A DNA stretch of 64,000 nucleotides from Acidobacteriota bacterium (GTDB lineage: Bacteria; Acidobacteriota; Thermoanaerobaculia; Gp7-AA8): contig QHVT01000025.1 of the NCBI GenBank assembly GCA_003223645.1, positions 24,125 to 88,124 on the forward strand. The letters run 5' to 3'. A program made the position numbers and the translations under genes. Below the pieces are notes generated by a model that was not told the origin of the DNA, made no database searches, and saw nothing but the letters and a program-made list of their open reading frames with translations. The number at the start of each line of letters is the position of its first letter. Within the stretch, counting starts at the first letter, position 1. Of this stretch, positions 44,218-55,620 are shown one piece after another.

Positions 44218-44865
44218 ATGATCCTCCTCGTGTTCCTCGCCGCGATCGTTGCCGACCGCGGCGTTCTTCCCGATATCCCGCATCAGCGCGTCGACGCGTT
44301 CGTCGAGCGCTTCACCACCGGCGACAAGCGCGCCGAGATCGAAGAAGCGTTCACGCGCAAGAAAGAAGTCGAGTCGATGATCGCGGAGAAACTGCGCCGC
44401 CGCGGACTGCCGCCCGGGCTCATCTATCTCGCGATGGCGGAGTCCGGCTTCAACCCGAAAGCGCATTCGCGCGACGAAGCGATCGGCATCTGGCAGCTCA
44501 TCCCCGACACCGCCCGCCGCTACGGGCTGAAAGTCGACGAGACGACGGACGAGCGTCGCGACAACGCGAAAGCAACCGACGCCGCGCTGTCGTATCTCTC
44601 GTACCTCTACAACCGATTCGGCTCCTGGTACCTCGCCGCCGCGGCCTACAACAGCGGCGAAAACCGCGTCGCGCGCGCGATGACCGAGGTGGCGGGAGGC
44701 GAGCAGGGAACGGACGCGGACTTTTATCGCATCGTCGACAAGTTGCCGGGAGAAACGCGCGACTTCGTTCCCGCGATGATCGCGCTGATGAGACTTGGTG
44801 GAGCGGCGGGCTCTCAGCCCGCCGGAAAAGAAGAACGGCGGGCTAAGAGCCCGCCGCTCCACTGA
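44218..44865 (+). CDS. Lytic transglycosylase (SLT domain)
   Basis: The protein is 215 residues. Catalytic Glu is in YLAMAESGFNPKAHS; GIWQLIPDTARRYGLKVDE, ATDAALSYLSYLYNRFGSW and AAAYNSGENRVARAM complete the SLT fold as in MltD. The enzyme cleaves peptidoglycan glycan strands. The start ATG at 44218 is 20 bases after the preceding gene. The final 22 codons (GGAAGSQPAG to KSPPLH) are supplied by a family D palindrome, which also provides the end of the gene. Confidence 0.9.
   Translation: MILLVFLAAIVADRGVLPDIPHQRVDAFVERFTTGDKRAEIEEAFTRKKEVESMIAEKLRRRGLPPGLIYLAMAESGFNPKAHSRDEAIGIWQLIPDTARRYGLKVDETTDERRDNAKATDAALSYLSYLYNRFGSWYLAAAAYNSGENRVARAMTEVAGGEQGTDADFYRIVDKLPGETRDFVPAMIALMRLGGAAGSQPAGKEERRAKSPPLH
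44798..44862. repeat. Family D palindrome forming the transglycosylase C-terminus
   Basis: GTGGAGCGGCGGGCTCTCAG and GGGCTAAGAGCCCGCCGCTC with AC are the arms, with GGAAAAGAAGAAC as loop. The stop TGA directly follows. The outer arms are the same as at 26375-26638. Confidence 0.88.
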
Positions 44866-44976
44866 ACCTAAAACTCTTTCATTCCGCCGTTGATCATTCA
44901 TGGCGTGCCGAACCTGTCGATGCCTGTCGCTGTTTCCGCTGCCCGTGCGCGTTGGGTAGGGAATTCCTGAATTAAA

Positions 44977-45000
44977 TCTTCTCCTCTATTAAGGAGAAGA
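44977..45000 (+). promoter_or_regulatory. Hairpin hiding a ribosome binding site
   Basis: TCTTCTCCT (44977-44985), loop CTATTA, AGGAGAAGA (44992-45000) gives a perfect 9-bp stem. The 3' arm is the ribosome binding site for the ATG at 45006. This arrangement is found in RNA thermometers and other structure-controlled leaders. Confidence 0.6.
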
Positions 45001-45005
45001 GATTG

Positions 45006-45677
45006 ATGAAATCCAGATTCGTTCTCGCGTTCACATTCATCGTTTTCACCGGCATCGCGCGCGCCGACGACATGACGGATGCGCAGGCCTGGCTGAACAG
45101 CCAGCCGCAACCGATCGCGTTCAACTACGACACGGAGTGCAATCCGCTGACGGAAGGCTCGCAGAAGTTCGGATGCCGGCTCGTGCAGTTCCCCCAGGCC
45201 GGGCTGGTCATCTGTCAGAACACCGTCTGCAATCCCAACATCGCCACGGAGATCGCGGCGCTGCAGGCGATCGCGGTGGCGGACATGCGGATCGTTCCGT
45301 TCATCGACCAGGTCTATTCCTTTCAATGCAGGGGATCGCGCAGCAGCTTGTGCCTCGGCTACATCCTGCGCTGGTACGGATCGAAAGAAGGAGGGTTCTA
45401 CAAGCCGACGCGAAGCGGCGAGAGTCCGTTCATCATCGCCGTGAAGAAACTTGCCACGCCGCTGCAAGGGCAGACGTGCACCGACATCCACGCGATCTGG
45501 GCACACTGGAGCAAGGGCGAGGCGATCGGCGACTTTCAGGGTGTTCTCGAATTTGCGACCGGACACTTCTTCGTCGCCGATCCGACCGGTTATCCCGTGA
45601 AGCCGTCGAGCAGCCAGACGAAAGCGTTGCAGCGCGTCTGCAATGCGATTTGCGGCAAGAGCAACAAATGCAACTGA
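45006..45677 (+). CDS. Secreted cysteine-rich protein, 223 aa
   Basis: A signal peptide (MKSRFVLAFTFIVFTGIARA) is followed by about ten cysteines spread over the mature chain (TECNPL, FGCRL, ICQNTVCNP, FQCRG, LCLGY, QTCTDI, VCNAICGKSNKCN). Disulfide bonds are likely. The family is not recognised. The ribosome site sits in a 9-bp hairpin, and the local GC content is a little lower than in neighbours. Confidence 0.78.
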   Translation: MKSRFVLAFTFIVFTGIARADDMTDAQAWLNSQPQPIAFNYDTECNPLTEGSQKFGCRLVQFPQAGLVICQNTVCNPNIATEIAALQAIAVADMRIVPFIDQVYSFQCRGSRSSLCLGYILRWYGSKEGGFYKPTRSGESPFIIAVKKLATPLQGQTCTDIHAIWAHWSKGEAIGDFQGVLEFATGHFFVADPTGYPVKPSSSQTKALQRVCNAICGKSNKCN

Positions 45678-45680
45678 AGG

Positions 45681-49673
<3,993 letters not shown>

Positions 49674-49679
<6 letters not shown>

Positions 49680-49794
49680 CACAGGCTTTCCAGTCTGTGC
49701 CCCGTGTAACGCAGACTTTCCAGCCTGCGCCCCGTGTAACGCAGACTTTCCAGCCTGCGCCCCCGTGTAGCGCAGGCTTTCCAGCCTGCGCCCC
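49674..49794. repeat. Tandem hairpin repeats, four units
   Basis: Four units of about 30 bases, of the form GTGTAACGCAGACTTTCCAG then CCTGCGCCCC, follow one another. Each contains a CGCAGGCT, TTCC, AGCCTGCG-type stem. A further GGGCAGGCCTGCCC palindrome follows at 49799-49812. The array starts over the stop codon of the AlkZ-like gene. Confidence 0.88.
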
Positions 49795-49842
49795 GGGCGG
49801 GCAGGCCTGCCCCCCCACCGAGGCGGCCTGTACAATGTGTCC

Positions 49843-50487
49843 ATGCGTAAATTAATCGTCGTCGCCCTTTTTCTGCTTCCGCTGTCCGCGGCCGCGCAGA
49901 ACGTCTTGTGGACCGCGCTGACCGAAGGCAACGCTGCCTACGTGAAAGGCGACGCCGATTTCCCGCGCCTTCCGCCAACGCGCATGACCTGGGCGGCGTC
50001 GCAGGCGCCGCCGTTCTCGATCCTCTCCTGCTCCGACAGCCGCGTGCCCGCTGAGCTGATCTTCGTGCGCACGGTCGGCGAGTTGTTCGTGGTGCGCGTC
50101 GCCGGCAACACGCCGGGCACGTTCGACATCGCCAGCCTGCAATACGCGGTCGCCAACAAGTGGACGCGCCTCATCGTGGTGATGGCGCACAGCGACTGCG
50201 GTGCGGTGAAGGCGGCCATGGCCAAGGACGACAGCGGCCTGACGGATCAGCTCAAGGCGCTCGTCAAGCAGATTCGCGACTCCGGGATCGAGCGATCCGA
50301 CAAGCCGACGCCGGAGCAGTTGCGCGCCGCCGCGGAGAAGAACGCCAAATACGCCGCGGGCCTCGTCGCGCGAAGCCCCGTCATCAAGGAGGCGCTTGCG
50401 GCCGGAACCGTGAAAATCATCATCGCGTACTACGACGTTGCCAGCGGAAAGGCCGAGCAGATCTCGGAGATCACCTCGGCGGAGTGA
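49843..50487 (+). CDS. Exported beta-class carbonic anhydrase
   Basis: The protein is 214 residues with a signal peptide (MRKLIVVALFLLPLSAAAQ). Zinc ligands Cys63 in SCSDSRVPAE, His116 and Cys119 in MAHSDCGAV are present, with Asp65 and Arg67 forming the catalytic dyad. The enzyme interconverts CO2 and bicarbonate, here probably in the periplasm. TACAAT at 49831-49836 is a possible -10 box. It converges on the next gene. Confidence 0.93.
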   Translation: MRKLIVVALFLLPLSAAAQNVLWTALTEGNAAYVKGDADFPRLPPTRMTWAASQAPPFSILSCSDSRVPAELIFVRTVGELFVVRVAGNTPGTFDIASLQYAVANKWTRLIVVMAHSDCGAVKAAMAKDDSGLTDQLKALVKQIRDSGIERSDKPTPEQLRAAAEKNAKYAAGLVARSPVIKEALAAGTVKIIIAYYDVASGKAEQISEITSAE

Positions 50488-51313
50488 TCATCAAGTCATC
50501 CACTTCGCGCGCGAGCTCCTCGAGATACGAGTCGCCCGCGGGGTGGTGCGTGAGTCCGACCAAGACGTAGCGACGCCGCGGTCCCTCGATGATCGCGGTG
50601 TCGTGCAGCCAGTCTTCGTACGATCCCCATTTGCGCAGCAGCGTGACGTCGCGGCCGGCGAGACCTTTCACGAATTTGTGGTCGTCGTGCGGAATGTCGG
50701 GCGAGAGAAAAATCTCGCGCATCTTCTTCGACGCCGCGGGGGAGACGAGCTGGCCGCGGTCGAGCATCCAGTAGAAGCGCAGCAGCTGCCGCACGGTCGC
50801 AGCGTGCGAATGATCCGCGACCGGATCGCCGATGCGCTCGCTGTTCGGTCCGTAGTGCTTGCCGACCCACAGTCCGCCGCCGCGACTCGCGTCGTAGAAG
50901 CCGTACGAGTTCAGCACGTTCTGAATCTCGCGCAGTCCCATCGCGCGCGAGAACTTCGCGGCCATCTCGTTGCTCGACGGCTTCACCATCAGTCCGAGCT
51001 CGTGCTCGGTTTCCTTGTCGAGACTCGTGGCCGCTTCGGGATGCAGTTGAAACCAGGCCAGGAGGATGCCGATCTTCGCGACGCTCGCCGCGTATTCGAT
51101 GTGATCGGGATGGATCATCGCCACGCGCGGATGCCGGAGATCGAGCACGCCGACGTCGGTCTGATCGGCGGCGATGCCGTACTTTTCGCGCAGCCGCGCA
51201 TCGATCGCTTCGACGCGCTTCTGCAGCGTTGCGTCCACGGGCGTGTCGTAATTCAGGGTGAACGACCGGCAGCCGGCGAGAAGGAGAGCTGCGATGAAAA
51301 AGACTCGCGACAT
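50471..51313 (-). CDS. Lipoprotein serine hydrolase, class A beta-lactamase fold
   Basis: The protein is 280 residues. A lipobox signal (MSRVFFIAALLLAGC) comes first. The active-site SxxK is in EYAASVAKIGIL, a second block SSNEMAAKF replaces SDN, and KWGSYEDW stands where KTG is expected. The family covers beta-lactamases and D,D-peptidases; the altered third motif argues against a true beta-lactamase. Its 3' end overlaps the carbonic anhydrase gene by 17 bases. Confidence 0.85.
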   Translation of the reverse strand: MSRVFFIAALLLAGCRSFTLNYDTPVDATLQKRVEAIDARLREKYGIAADQTDVGVLDLRHPRVAMIHPDHIEYAASVAKIGILLAWFQLHPEAATSLDKETEHELGLMVKPSSNEMAAKFSRAMGLREIQNVLNSYGFYDASRGGGLWVGKHYGPNSERIGDPVADHSHAATVRQLLRFYWMLDRGQLVSPAASKKMREIFLSPDIPHDDHKFVKGLAGRDVTLLRKWGSYEDWLHDTAIIEGPRRRYVLVGLTHHPAGDSYLEELAREVDDLMITPPR

Positions 51314-51353
51314 CGCCCGACAACGTACCACCGAACGTTGCGGGCGAGCGCGG

Positions 51354-51758
51354 TCAGACCGCTGCGGCGCGCGCCGGCAGCATCGTGCTCCAGCGTTCCA
51401 CGATGTCGTTGCGCAGCACGAACTCGAACGTGTTGCTGTGACAGCGCAGCCGCAGGACTTTTCCTCCGGCGACGGCGAGGCCGGTCACCAGCTCGGTGTC
51501 GTATTCGATCGCCTCCACACGCTCCAGATCGAGCGACGCCTGCATGTCGCCGTTCTCGTAGATGAACGAGGACGGTGTGAGCGCGAGCGCGACGTCCAGA
51601 TGGCGGTTGCCGTCGACGAGCTCACCGCGGCCGACGAGCTGCGATGTGGCGCGCCGGCGAGTATTGAATTCGGCGATGCGGTCCGTGGCGAAGCGGCGAT
51701 ACAGGTTCCAAATCAGCATTCCGACGATGATGCCGGCCGCGATGGAAAGCCATGCCAT
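51354..51758 (-). CDS. Membrane-anchored protein, 134 aa
   Basis: One N-terminal transmembrane helix (MAWLSIAAGIIVGMLIWNLY) is followed by a cytoplasmic or periplasmic beta domain with SFIYENGDMQASLDLERVEA and RLRCHSNTFEFVLRND, resembling a small PH-like fold. No family is assigned. An AGGAGATC site precedes the start. Confidence 0.7.
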   Translation of the reverse strand: MAWLSIAAGIIVGMLIWNLYRRFATDRIAEFNTRRRATSQLVGRGELVDGNRHLDVALALTPSSFIYENGDMQASLDLERVEAIEYDTELVTGLAVAGGKVLRLRCHSNTFEFVLRNDIVERWSTMLPARAAAV

Positions 51759-51825
51759 GAGAGATCTCCTTTGCTTCGAGAAGACGTGAACGGAGGCGCA
51801 GAGCCTCTGCGCCTCCGCTGCGGCC

Positions 51826-52086
51826 TTACGGGCGCGCGTTGTCTTTTTTCGAGCGGGCTTCGCTGACCTTCAGCGCCTGCCCCTGCACGTCGCGGCCGTC
51901 CAGGCCCGTGATCGCGGCGCGCGCTTCGTCGGCATTGTTGTACTCGAGAAATCCGAAGCCGCGTGATTCGCCGCTGGCACGGTCGGTTGCGACGCTCGCC
52001 GAGGCCAGCGTCCCGAACGGGGTCGCCAGGTCGCTCAACTGCGCATCGGTGACCTGCTTGGATAGATTTCCTACGTAGACTTTCAT
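51826..52086 (-). CDS. RNA-binding protein with one RRM domain
   Basis: The protein is 86 residues. RNP2 is VYVGNLS and RNP1 is SRGFGFLEY, both near the N-terminus and middle as in cyanobacterial-type Rbp proteins. A short basic tail (SEARSKKDNARP) ends it. Such single-RRM proteins bind single-stranded RNA and are often cold-induced. GGAG lies 9 bases before the ATG. Confidence 0.92.
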   Translation of the reverse strand: MKVYVGNLSKQVTDAQLSDLATPFGTLASASVATDRASGESRGFGFLEYNNADEARAAITGLDGRDVQGQALKVSEARSKKDNARP

Positions 52087-52351
52087 GGGACTCCTGTGCC
52101 GGCCGGGCCGGCGTTCTCCCGTGAGGCGTGAGAGAAAGGAGACTAAGAGGTTGGGTCCAGAGATCTGACTTAGCTCAGACGGACTGAAGGGCCGCGGAAG
52201 ATTCCGCGGCGATGACTTCACCATACGCGCATCGCGTGGCGATGTCACGCCATTCGGTCTCATCGGACAACTCGCATATCCGTTTCGCCGCCGCTGAAAA
52301 TCGTTTACTCTGAATCGACCACACAAAACGACACGTCAGGAGGCGACCCCG

Positions 52352-53521
52352 ATGCGCAGGTACCTCTCTCTCGTTCCGCTCGTTCTGTTCGTTGTATCGG
52401 AAATCCACGCGGCATGCGGCGTCGAGCGCTGGTCGGTGAAGACCGGCACCGATCCGCAGGCGCCCTCGGTCGATCTCAGCACCTACATCTCTTCCACCAT
52501 CTACAACTTCTATCAGTCCACACGACCGGCGTCCCTCCCTTCGAACGGACGCGTCGCGCCGCGCGAGACCACGCAGTACCGGCTCAGCGCGACGCTGACG
52601 AAATACGTTCGCGAGTCCGACTCCGACTACCACCTCGTCATCCAGGACTCGTCCGGCCGCACGATGATCGCCGAGCTACCGGCGAGCAACTGCGTCGGCG
52701 TCGGCAGTCCGTTCGGCACCGGCATCGCGCATGCGCGCGCACAGTTCGACGCGCGCTTCACCGCGACGACGTCGATGAAGACAACCAGCACCGCGGTGAC
52801 GCTCAAGGGCGTCGGCTTCTGGGATTTCCTGCACGGGCAGACCGGCGTCGCGCCGAACGGCATCGAAGTCCATCCCGTCCTCGACATCACGTTCGGCGCG
52901 GCCTCGCTCGCGCCGATCGAAGCGGACGACGACGGCATTCCCGACATCGTCTGGCCCGCCGACATGATCCTCGACGACGACGGCGGACGCGTGCACGTCT
53001 ATCGCGGCGGCGACGCGGTCGGCGACGTCCTCTTCCACGGCGGCGCGGTCGTCGACGATCCGTCGATCCGCTTCCTGTTCGCCGGCAACTGGACGGAGCA
53101 GGACAAGCGCGCCGTGCTCGCGGAAGGACGCGGCATCGATCGCGAAGACAAAGTGCGCGACCTCGATCGCTACGGCGTCCGCACGTTCGGCTTCCGCGTC
53201 GGCGCACAAGCACTGTCGATCGCGAGCGGCGAAGTGATGGATCTCGACGTGCAGCGCGCGCTCGCGAACGCGGTCGAGTCGGGACGCATTCAGCACATCG
53301 ATCCGAACGTGCTCTACGTCGTGATGCTCGATCCGTCGATGCAGGCATCGCTCGGCGGCTCGCGCGACTGGCTGTCGTATCACTCGCAGTTCCATCCGAC
53401 CGAGCTGCCGATGCGCTACGTCGTCGTCCGCGGCGGACTCGATCGCGCGGCACAGGAGAACGCCATCCGCGCCAGCGTCGCGCGCGCGCTCGTCAATCCC
53501 GCGGGGGACGGATGGTATTGA
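52352..53521 (+). CDS. Secreted protein of unknown function, 389 aa
   Basis: The signal peptide (MRRYLSLVPLVLFVVSEIHA) is followed by ACGVERWSVKTGTDPQA. A central block has DYHLVIQDSSGRTMIAELP, then GVGFWDFLHGQTGVAPNGIEVHPVLDI. This block resembles conserved secreted proteins seen in several soil bacteria, whose function is unknown. The second half (from about 190) is acidic with DDDGGRVHVYRGG. The 3' end overlaps the next gene by 10 bases. Confidence 0.78.
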   Translation: MRRYLSLVPLVLFVVSEIHAACGVERWSVKTGTDPQAPSVDLSTYISSTIYNFYQSTRPASLPSNGRVAPRETTQYRLSATLTKYVRESDSDYHLVIQDSSGRTMIAELPASNCVGVGSPFGTGIAHARAQFDARFTATTSMKTTSTAVTLKGVGFWDFLHGQTGVAPNGIEVHPVLDITFGAASLAPIEADDDGIPDIVWPADMILDDDGGRVHVYRGGDAVGDVLFHGGAVVDDPSIRFLFAGNWTEQDKRAVLAEGRGIDREDKVRDLDRYGVRTFGFRVGAQALSIASGEVMDLDVQRALANAVESGRIQHIDPNVLYVVMLDPSMQASLGGSRDWLSYHSQFHPTELPMRYVVVRGGLDRAAQENAIRASVARALVNPAGDGWY

Positions 53522-53913
53522 TTTCGTGTGGCCGCCCGGGGGGCAGGTTGGAAAACCTGCCCTACACCGCGGGTGTGCTACTCATCGCGCTCGTCGCAGC
53601 GATCGGCTGCGCTTCAACCGTCAACATTCCTCGGCGGGCGTTCGCGCTCGCCGAGGAGAATCGGAAGCACATCAACCAGGTGCGCATCGGACAGACATTC
53701 GTCGAAGTCCAACGCATCATGGGCTCGCCCGAGCGCCGCGCGGCGCGCCTGCGCTACGACGGCGTGTCGATCGAAGAGTGGAGCTACATCACCGACTACA
53801 TGCGCAAAATGGACGGCCTGATCCTCTTCGTCGGCGGCAAAGTGGCCGAGATCCAGTCGACGCCGTGGGACGAGCGGATCGGGGAGACCGACGCGGGCGG
53901 GGAGAGGGATTGA
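53512..53913 (+). CDS. SmpA/BamE-like outer-membrane lipoprotein
   Basis: The lipoprotein signal LLIALVAAIGC is preceded by an in-frame stretch derived from a GGGCAGGTTGGAAAACCTGCCC repeat, so the original start may be the GTG at 53575 and the ATG at 53512 an extension. The mature part has INQVRIGQTFVEVQRIMGSPERR and EEWSYITDYM, the SmpA/OmlA-type pattern. BamE-like proteins support outer-membrane protein assembly; this copy is unlinked to other bam genes. Confidence 0.75.
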   Translation: MVLISCGRPGGRLENLPYTAGVLLIALVAAIGCASTVNIPRRAFALAEENRKHINQVRIGQTFVEVQRIMGSPERRAARLRYDGVSIEEWSYITDYMRKMDGLILFVGGKVAEIQSTPWDERIGETDAGGERD

Positions 53914-53928
53914 CAACGGTACACAAGT

Positions 53929-54028
53929 GTCATCCTGAGCCGCGAAGACGGCGAAGGATCTCCCGCCGACGGAGCGCTTGTCGAGCTTCGGCGGGGGATT
54001 CCTCGCCGTCTTCGCGGCTCGGAATGAC
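53929..54028. repeat. Family C palindromic repeat, intergenic
   Basis: GTCATCCTGAGCCGCGAAGA and TCTTCGCGGCTCGGAATGAC form the arms; the centre contains an extra inverted pair CCGCCGAC/GTCGAGC. The other copies are at 11423-11515 (inside a gene) and 26462-26555. Confidence 0.88.
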
Positions 54029-54076
54029 ACGAGACAATCGAGCAGAGCTTCCCTATGGGCCGGCCGCGCGTTGGAG

Positions 54077-54616
54077 TTAGGCCGCATCTTGCAACAGTTG
54101 CTGCCAAGGGTTCGACACACCAAGTTCTTTTGCGAGAGTCTGAATATTCACCCGCGAGGACTTGCTATTGGCCAAAAGCACTTTAAGGGTGCTGGATGGA
54201 AATACAAGAACGTCTGGAGTGAGCGTAGGGAATTCTGTCGCCTTGCGAGAAAATAGCACGAAAGCAATGTAATGGTTCTTGCGCGCAGAAAATGGTTGTA
54301 CGAACCATTTTGTTGTTCCGAGCAGAGTCTTTACATCGATGGTCAGCGCGCGGCCTGGCGCTTGTACGACGGTTATATGAATATTTTCATGGTGCGAGCT
54401 TGTAAGACTTGCTTCCGCGCCTAGCCGATGCAGAACTGAGAGAACATAAAAACGCGCTGAGAGCTCGAGGTGTCTGCCGAGAACGAGCCATGCCGGACGC
54501 GGTGACTTCGACGGAGGAACATAGATGGGAGCTTTCCATGCAGACGGATCGTTCAGATCTGCCAAGATTTCCGCTTCAATTTCGTCGTCTGTCAGTTTAC
54601 GTTTTCGCGAAGTCAT
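54077..54616 (-). CDS. Fusion of antitoxin-like N-terminus and nuclease-like domain
   Basis: The protein is 179 residues. Residues 1-40 (KLTDDEIEAEILADLNDPSAW, then PPSKSPRP) look like a short acidic antitoxin. The rest resembles a PD-(D/E)XK-type core: Glu in GRHLELSARFYVLSVLHRLG, then ENIHITVV and ALTIDVKTLLGTTKWFV with the Asp-x-Lys motif. It is AT-richer than its neighbours. Its ATG overlaps the stop of the truncated toxin-like gene (ATGA). Both domain assignments are pattern-based inference. Confidence 0.65.
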   Translation of the reverse strand: MTSRKRKLTDDEIEAEILADLNDPSAWKAPIYVPPSKSPRPAWLVLGRHLELSARFYVLSVLHRLGAEASLTSSHHENIHITVVQAPGRALTIDVKTLLGTTKWFVQPFSARKNHYIAFVLFSRKATEFPTLTPDVLVFPSSTLKVLLANSKSSRVNIQTLAKELGVSNPWQQLLQDAA

Positions 54617-54744
54617 AGATCCCAGCCTGTTATGCAGCGCAACTGGCGAGCGCCTTTTACAACGACGATGAGTTCGAGCGGCCGACCTGCATCCGTTCGT
54701 CCCAGCACACGATAGCGACTCTGGCCGCGCTTATTTCGAATCAC
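54613..54744 (-). CDS. Short toxin-like protein, 43 aa
   Basis: A GTG at 54744 overlaps the antitoxin stop (GTGA), and the stop overlaps the next start (ATGA). The product has RYRVLGRTDAGRPLELIVVV and CITGWDL, which look like the last strands of BrnT/DUF4258-type toxins (usually 80-90 residues). The N-terminal half is missing, so it is either a minimal version or a remnant. The double 4-base overlap argues that it is translated. Confidence 0.6.
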   Translation of the reverse strand: MIRNKRGQSRYRVLGRTDAGRPLELIVVVKGARQLRCITGWDL

Positions 54745-55004
54745 GGATCCTGATCGCGCACGCCGCCAAAGATCTCGTCCGGATCGATCTGCAACGCGGC
54801 GACGTCGATCTCGCGCCTGAACTCGTCCAAAGCCTCGGAAAACCGCCGCGCATTTCCGGTGAGGCGCTCGTATTGCCGGCGTCCGACGAGTACGGCGACG
54901 CTTTCGCCGCGTCGCGTCAGTTCAATCGATTCGCCGCTCTCCGCCTCGCGAATCAACTGGGGCAGCGTATTACGTGCTTCGGCAATGGATCGTTGCTTGG
55001 TCAT
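54741..55004 (-). CDS. Phd/YefM family antitoxin
   Basis: The protein is 87 residues. [43 protein letters not shown] is the classic Phd/YefM N-terminal DNA-binding and dimer domain. The acidic C-terminus ([19 protein letters not shown]) would bind the toxin. A tandem palindromic operator lies 12-31 bases upstream of the start, fitting autoregulation. Confidence 0.9.
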   Translation of the reverse strand: MTKQRSIAEARNTLPQLIREAESGESIELTRRGESVAVLVGRRQYERLTGNARRFSEALDEFRREIDVAALQIDPDEIFGGVRDQDP

Positions 55005-55015
55005 GTGTGTAGCTC

Positions 55016-55035
55016 ATGTACATGTAGATGTACAT
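55016..55035. promoter_or_regulatory. Putative antitoxin operator, tandem ATGTACAT
   Basis: ATGTACAT at 55016-55023 and again at 55028-55035, separated by GTAG, are each palindromic. They lie between the antitoxin start and an AT-rich TAAAAT -10-like box on the minus strand. Phd-type antitoxins bind such paired palindromes. Confidence 0.7.
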
Positions 55036-55160
55036 ATTTTACCATGCAGGCGCGTCCGTCCGGCCCACGCCATGCATGAATCTCAGCGGCTGCAAGGAGG
55101 GATTTGGCCATCGATCCAATACCGAGTTCGCGAAACGACACCGGTGTTGCGCGGCGACAG

Positions 55161-55532
55161 CTACGGCGCGCCCTGCGTGATGCAGGAGTGCAGCGCCGCC
55201 AGGAGCTCGGCGATATCGAATGGTTTGCGCAGTTTGGCAGCCACGGCGGGAGCATCGGCAGCGGCGAGCAACCGCGCGTCGGCAGCGGAGGTGATGATCA
55301 CGCAGGGTCGCGCGGGACAATGTTTGTTGACGAATGCGAGAACCTCGAGCCCGTTGACATGCGGCATCATGAGGTCGAGCACGACGGCATCGAAGCGTTC
55401 CGCCTGCAGCGCGGTGATCGCGGCGCGGCCGTCGACAGCCTCGGTTACCGCATACCCAGCGCGCGCGACGACGCGCGCAACGAGGAGGCGAATCGAGGGG
55501 TCATCGTCGACGACCAGAACCCGGATGCTCAC
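55161..55532 (-). CDS. Single-domain response regulator
   Basis: The protein is about 123 residues from GTG at 55532. [20 protein letters not shown] carries the acidic pocket, the phospho-acceptor Asp is in [18 protein letters not shown], and the Lys is in [16 protein letters not shown]. There is no output domain. It is divergent from the hybrid histidine kinase 88 bases away and is probably its partner. Confidence 0.88.
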   Translation of the reverse strand: MSIRVLVVDDDPSIRLLVARVVARAGYAVTEAVDGRAAITALQAERFDAVVLDLMMPHVNGLEVLAFVNKHCPARPCVIITSAADARLLAAADAPAVAAKLRKPFDIAELLAALHSCITQGAP

Positions 55533-55620
55533 GATCAGGTGGGACGCACAAACAGTGCAAGCCGCCCAAGCGAACACGGCAGGGCATTTCACCCGTCCTT
55601 GCGTGTTGGACAACTGTGCA

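Noticed and set aside
50471..51313. Functional beta-lactamase
   Set aside because: SxxK is present but the KTG box is replaced by KWG and the fold is shared with peptidases and esterases. The BlaI/M56 pair lies 47 kb away and is linked to a protease instead.
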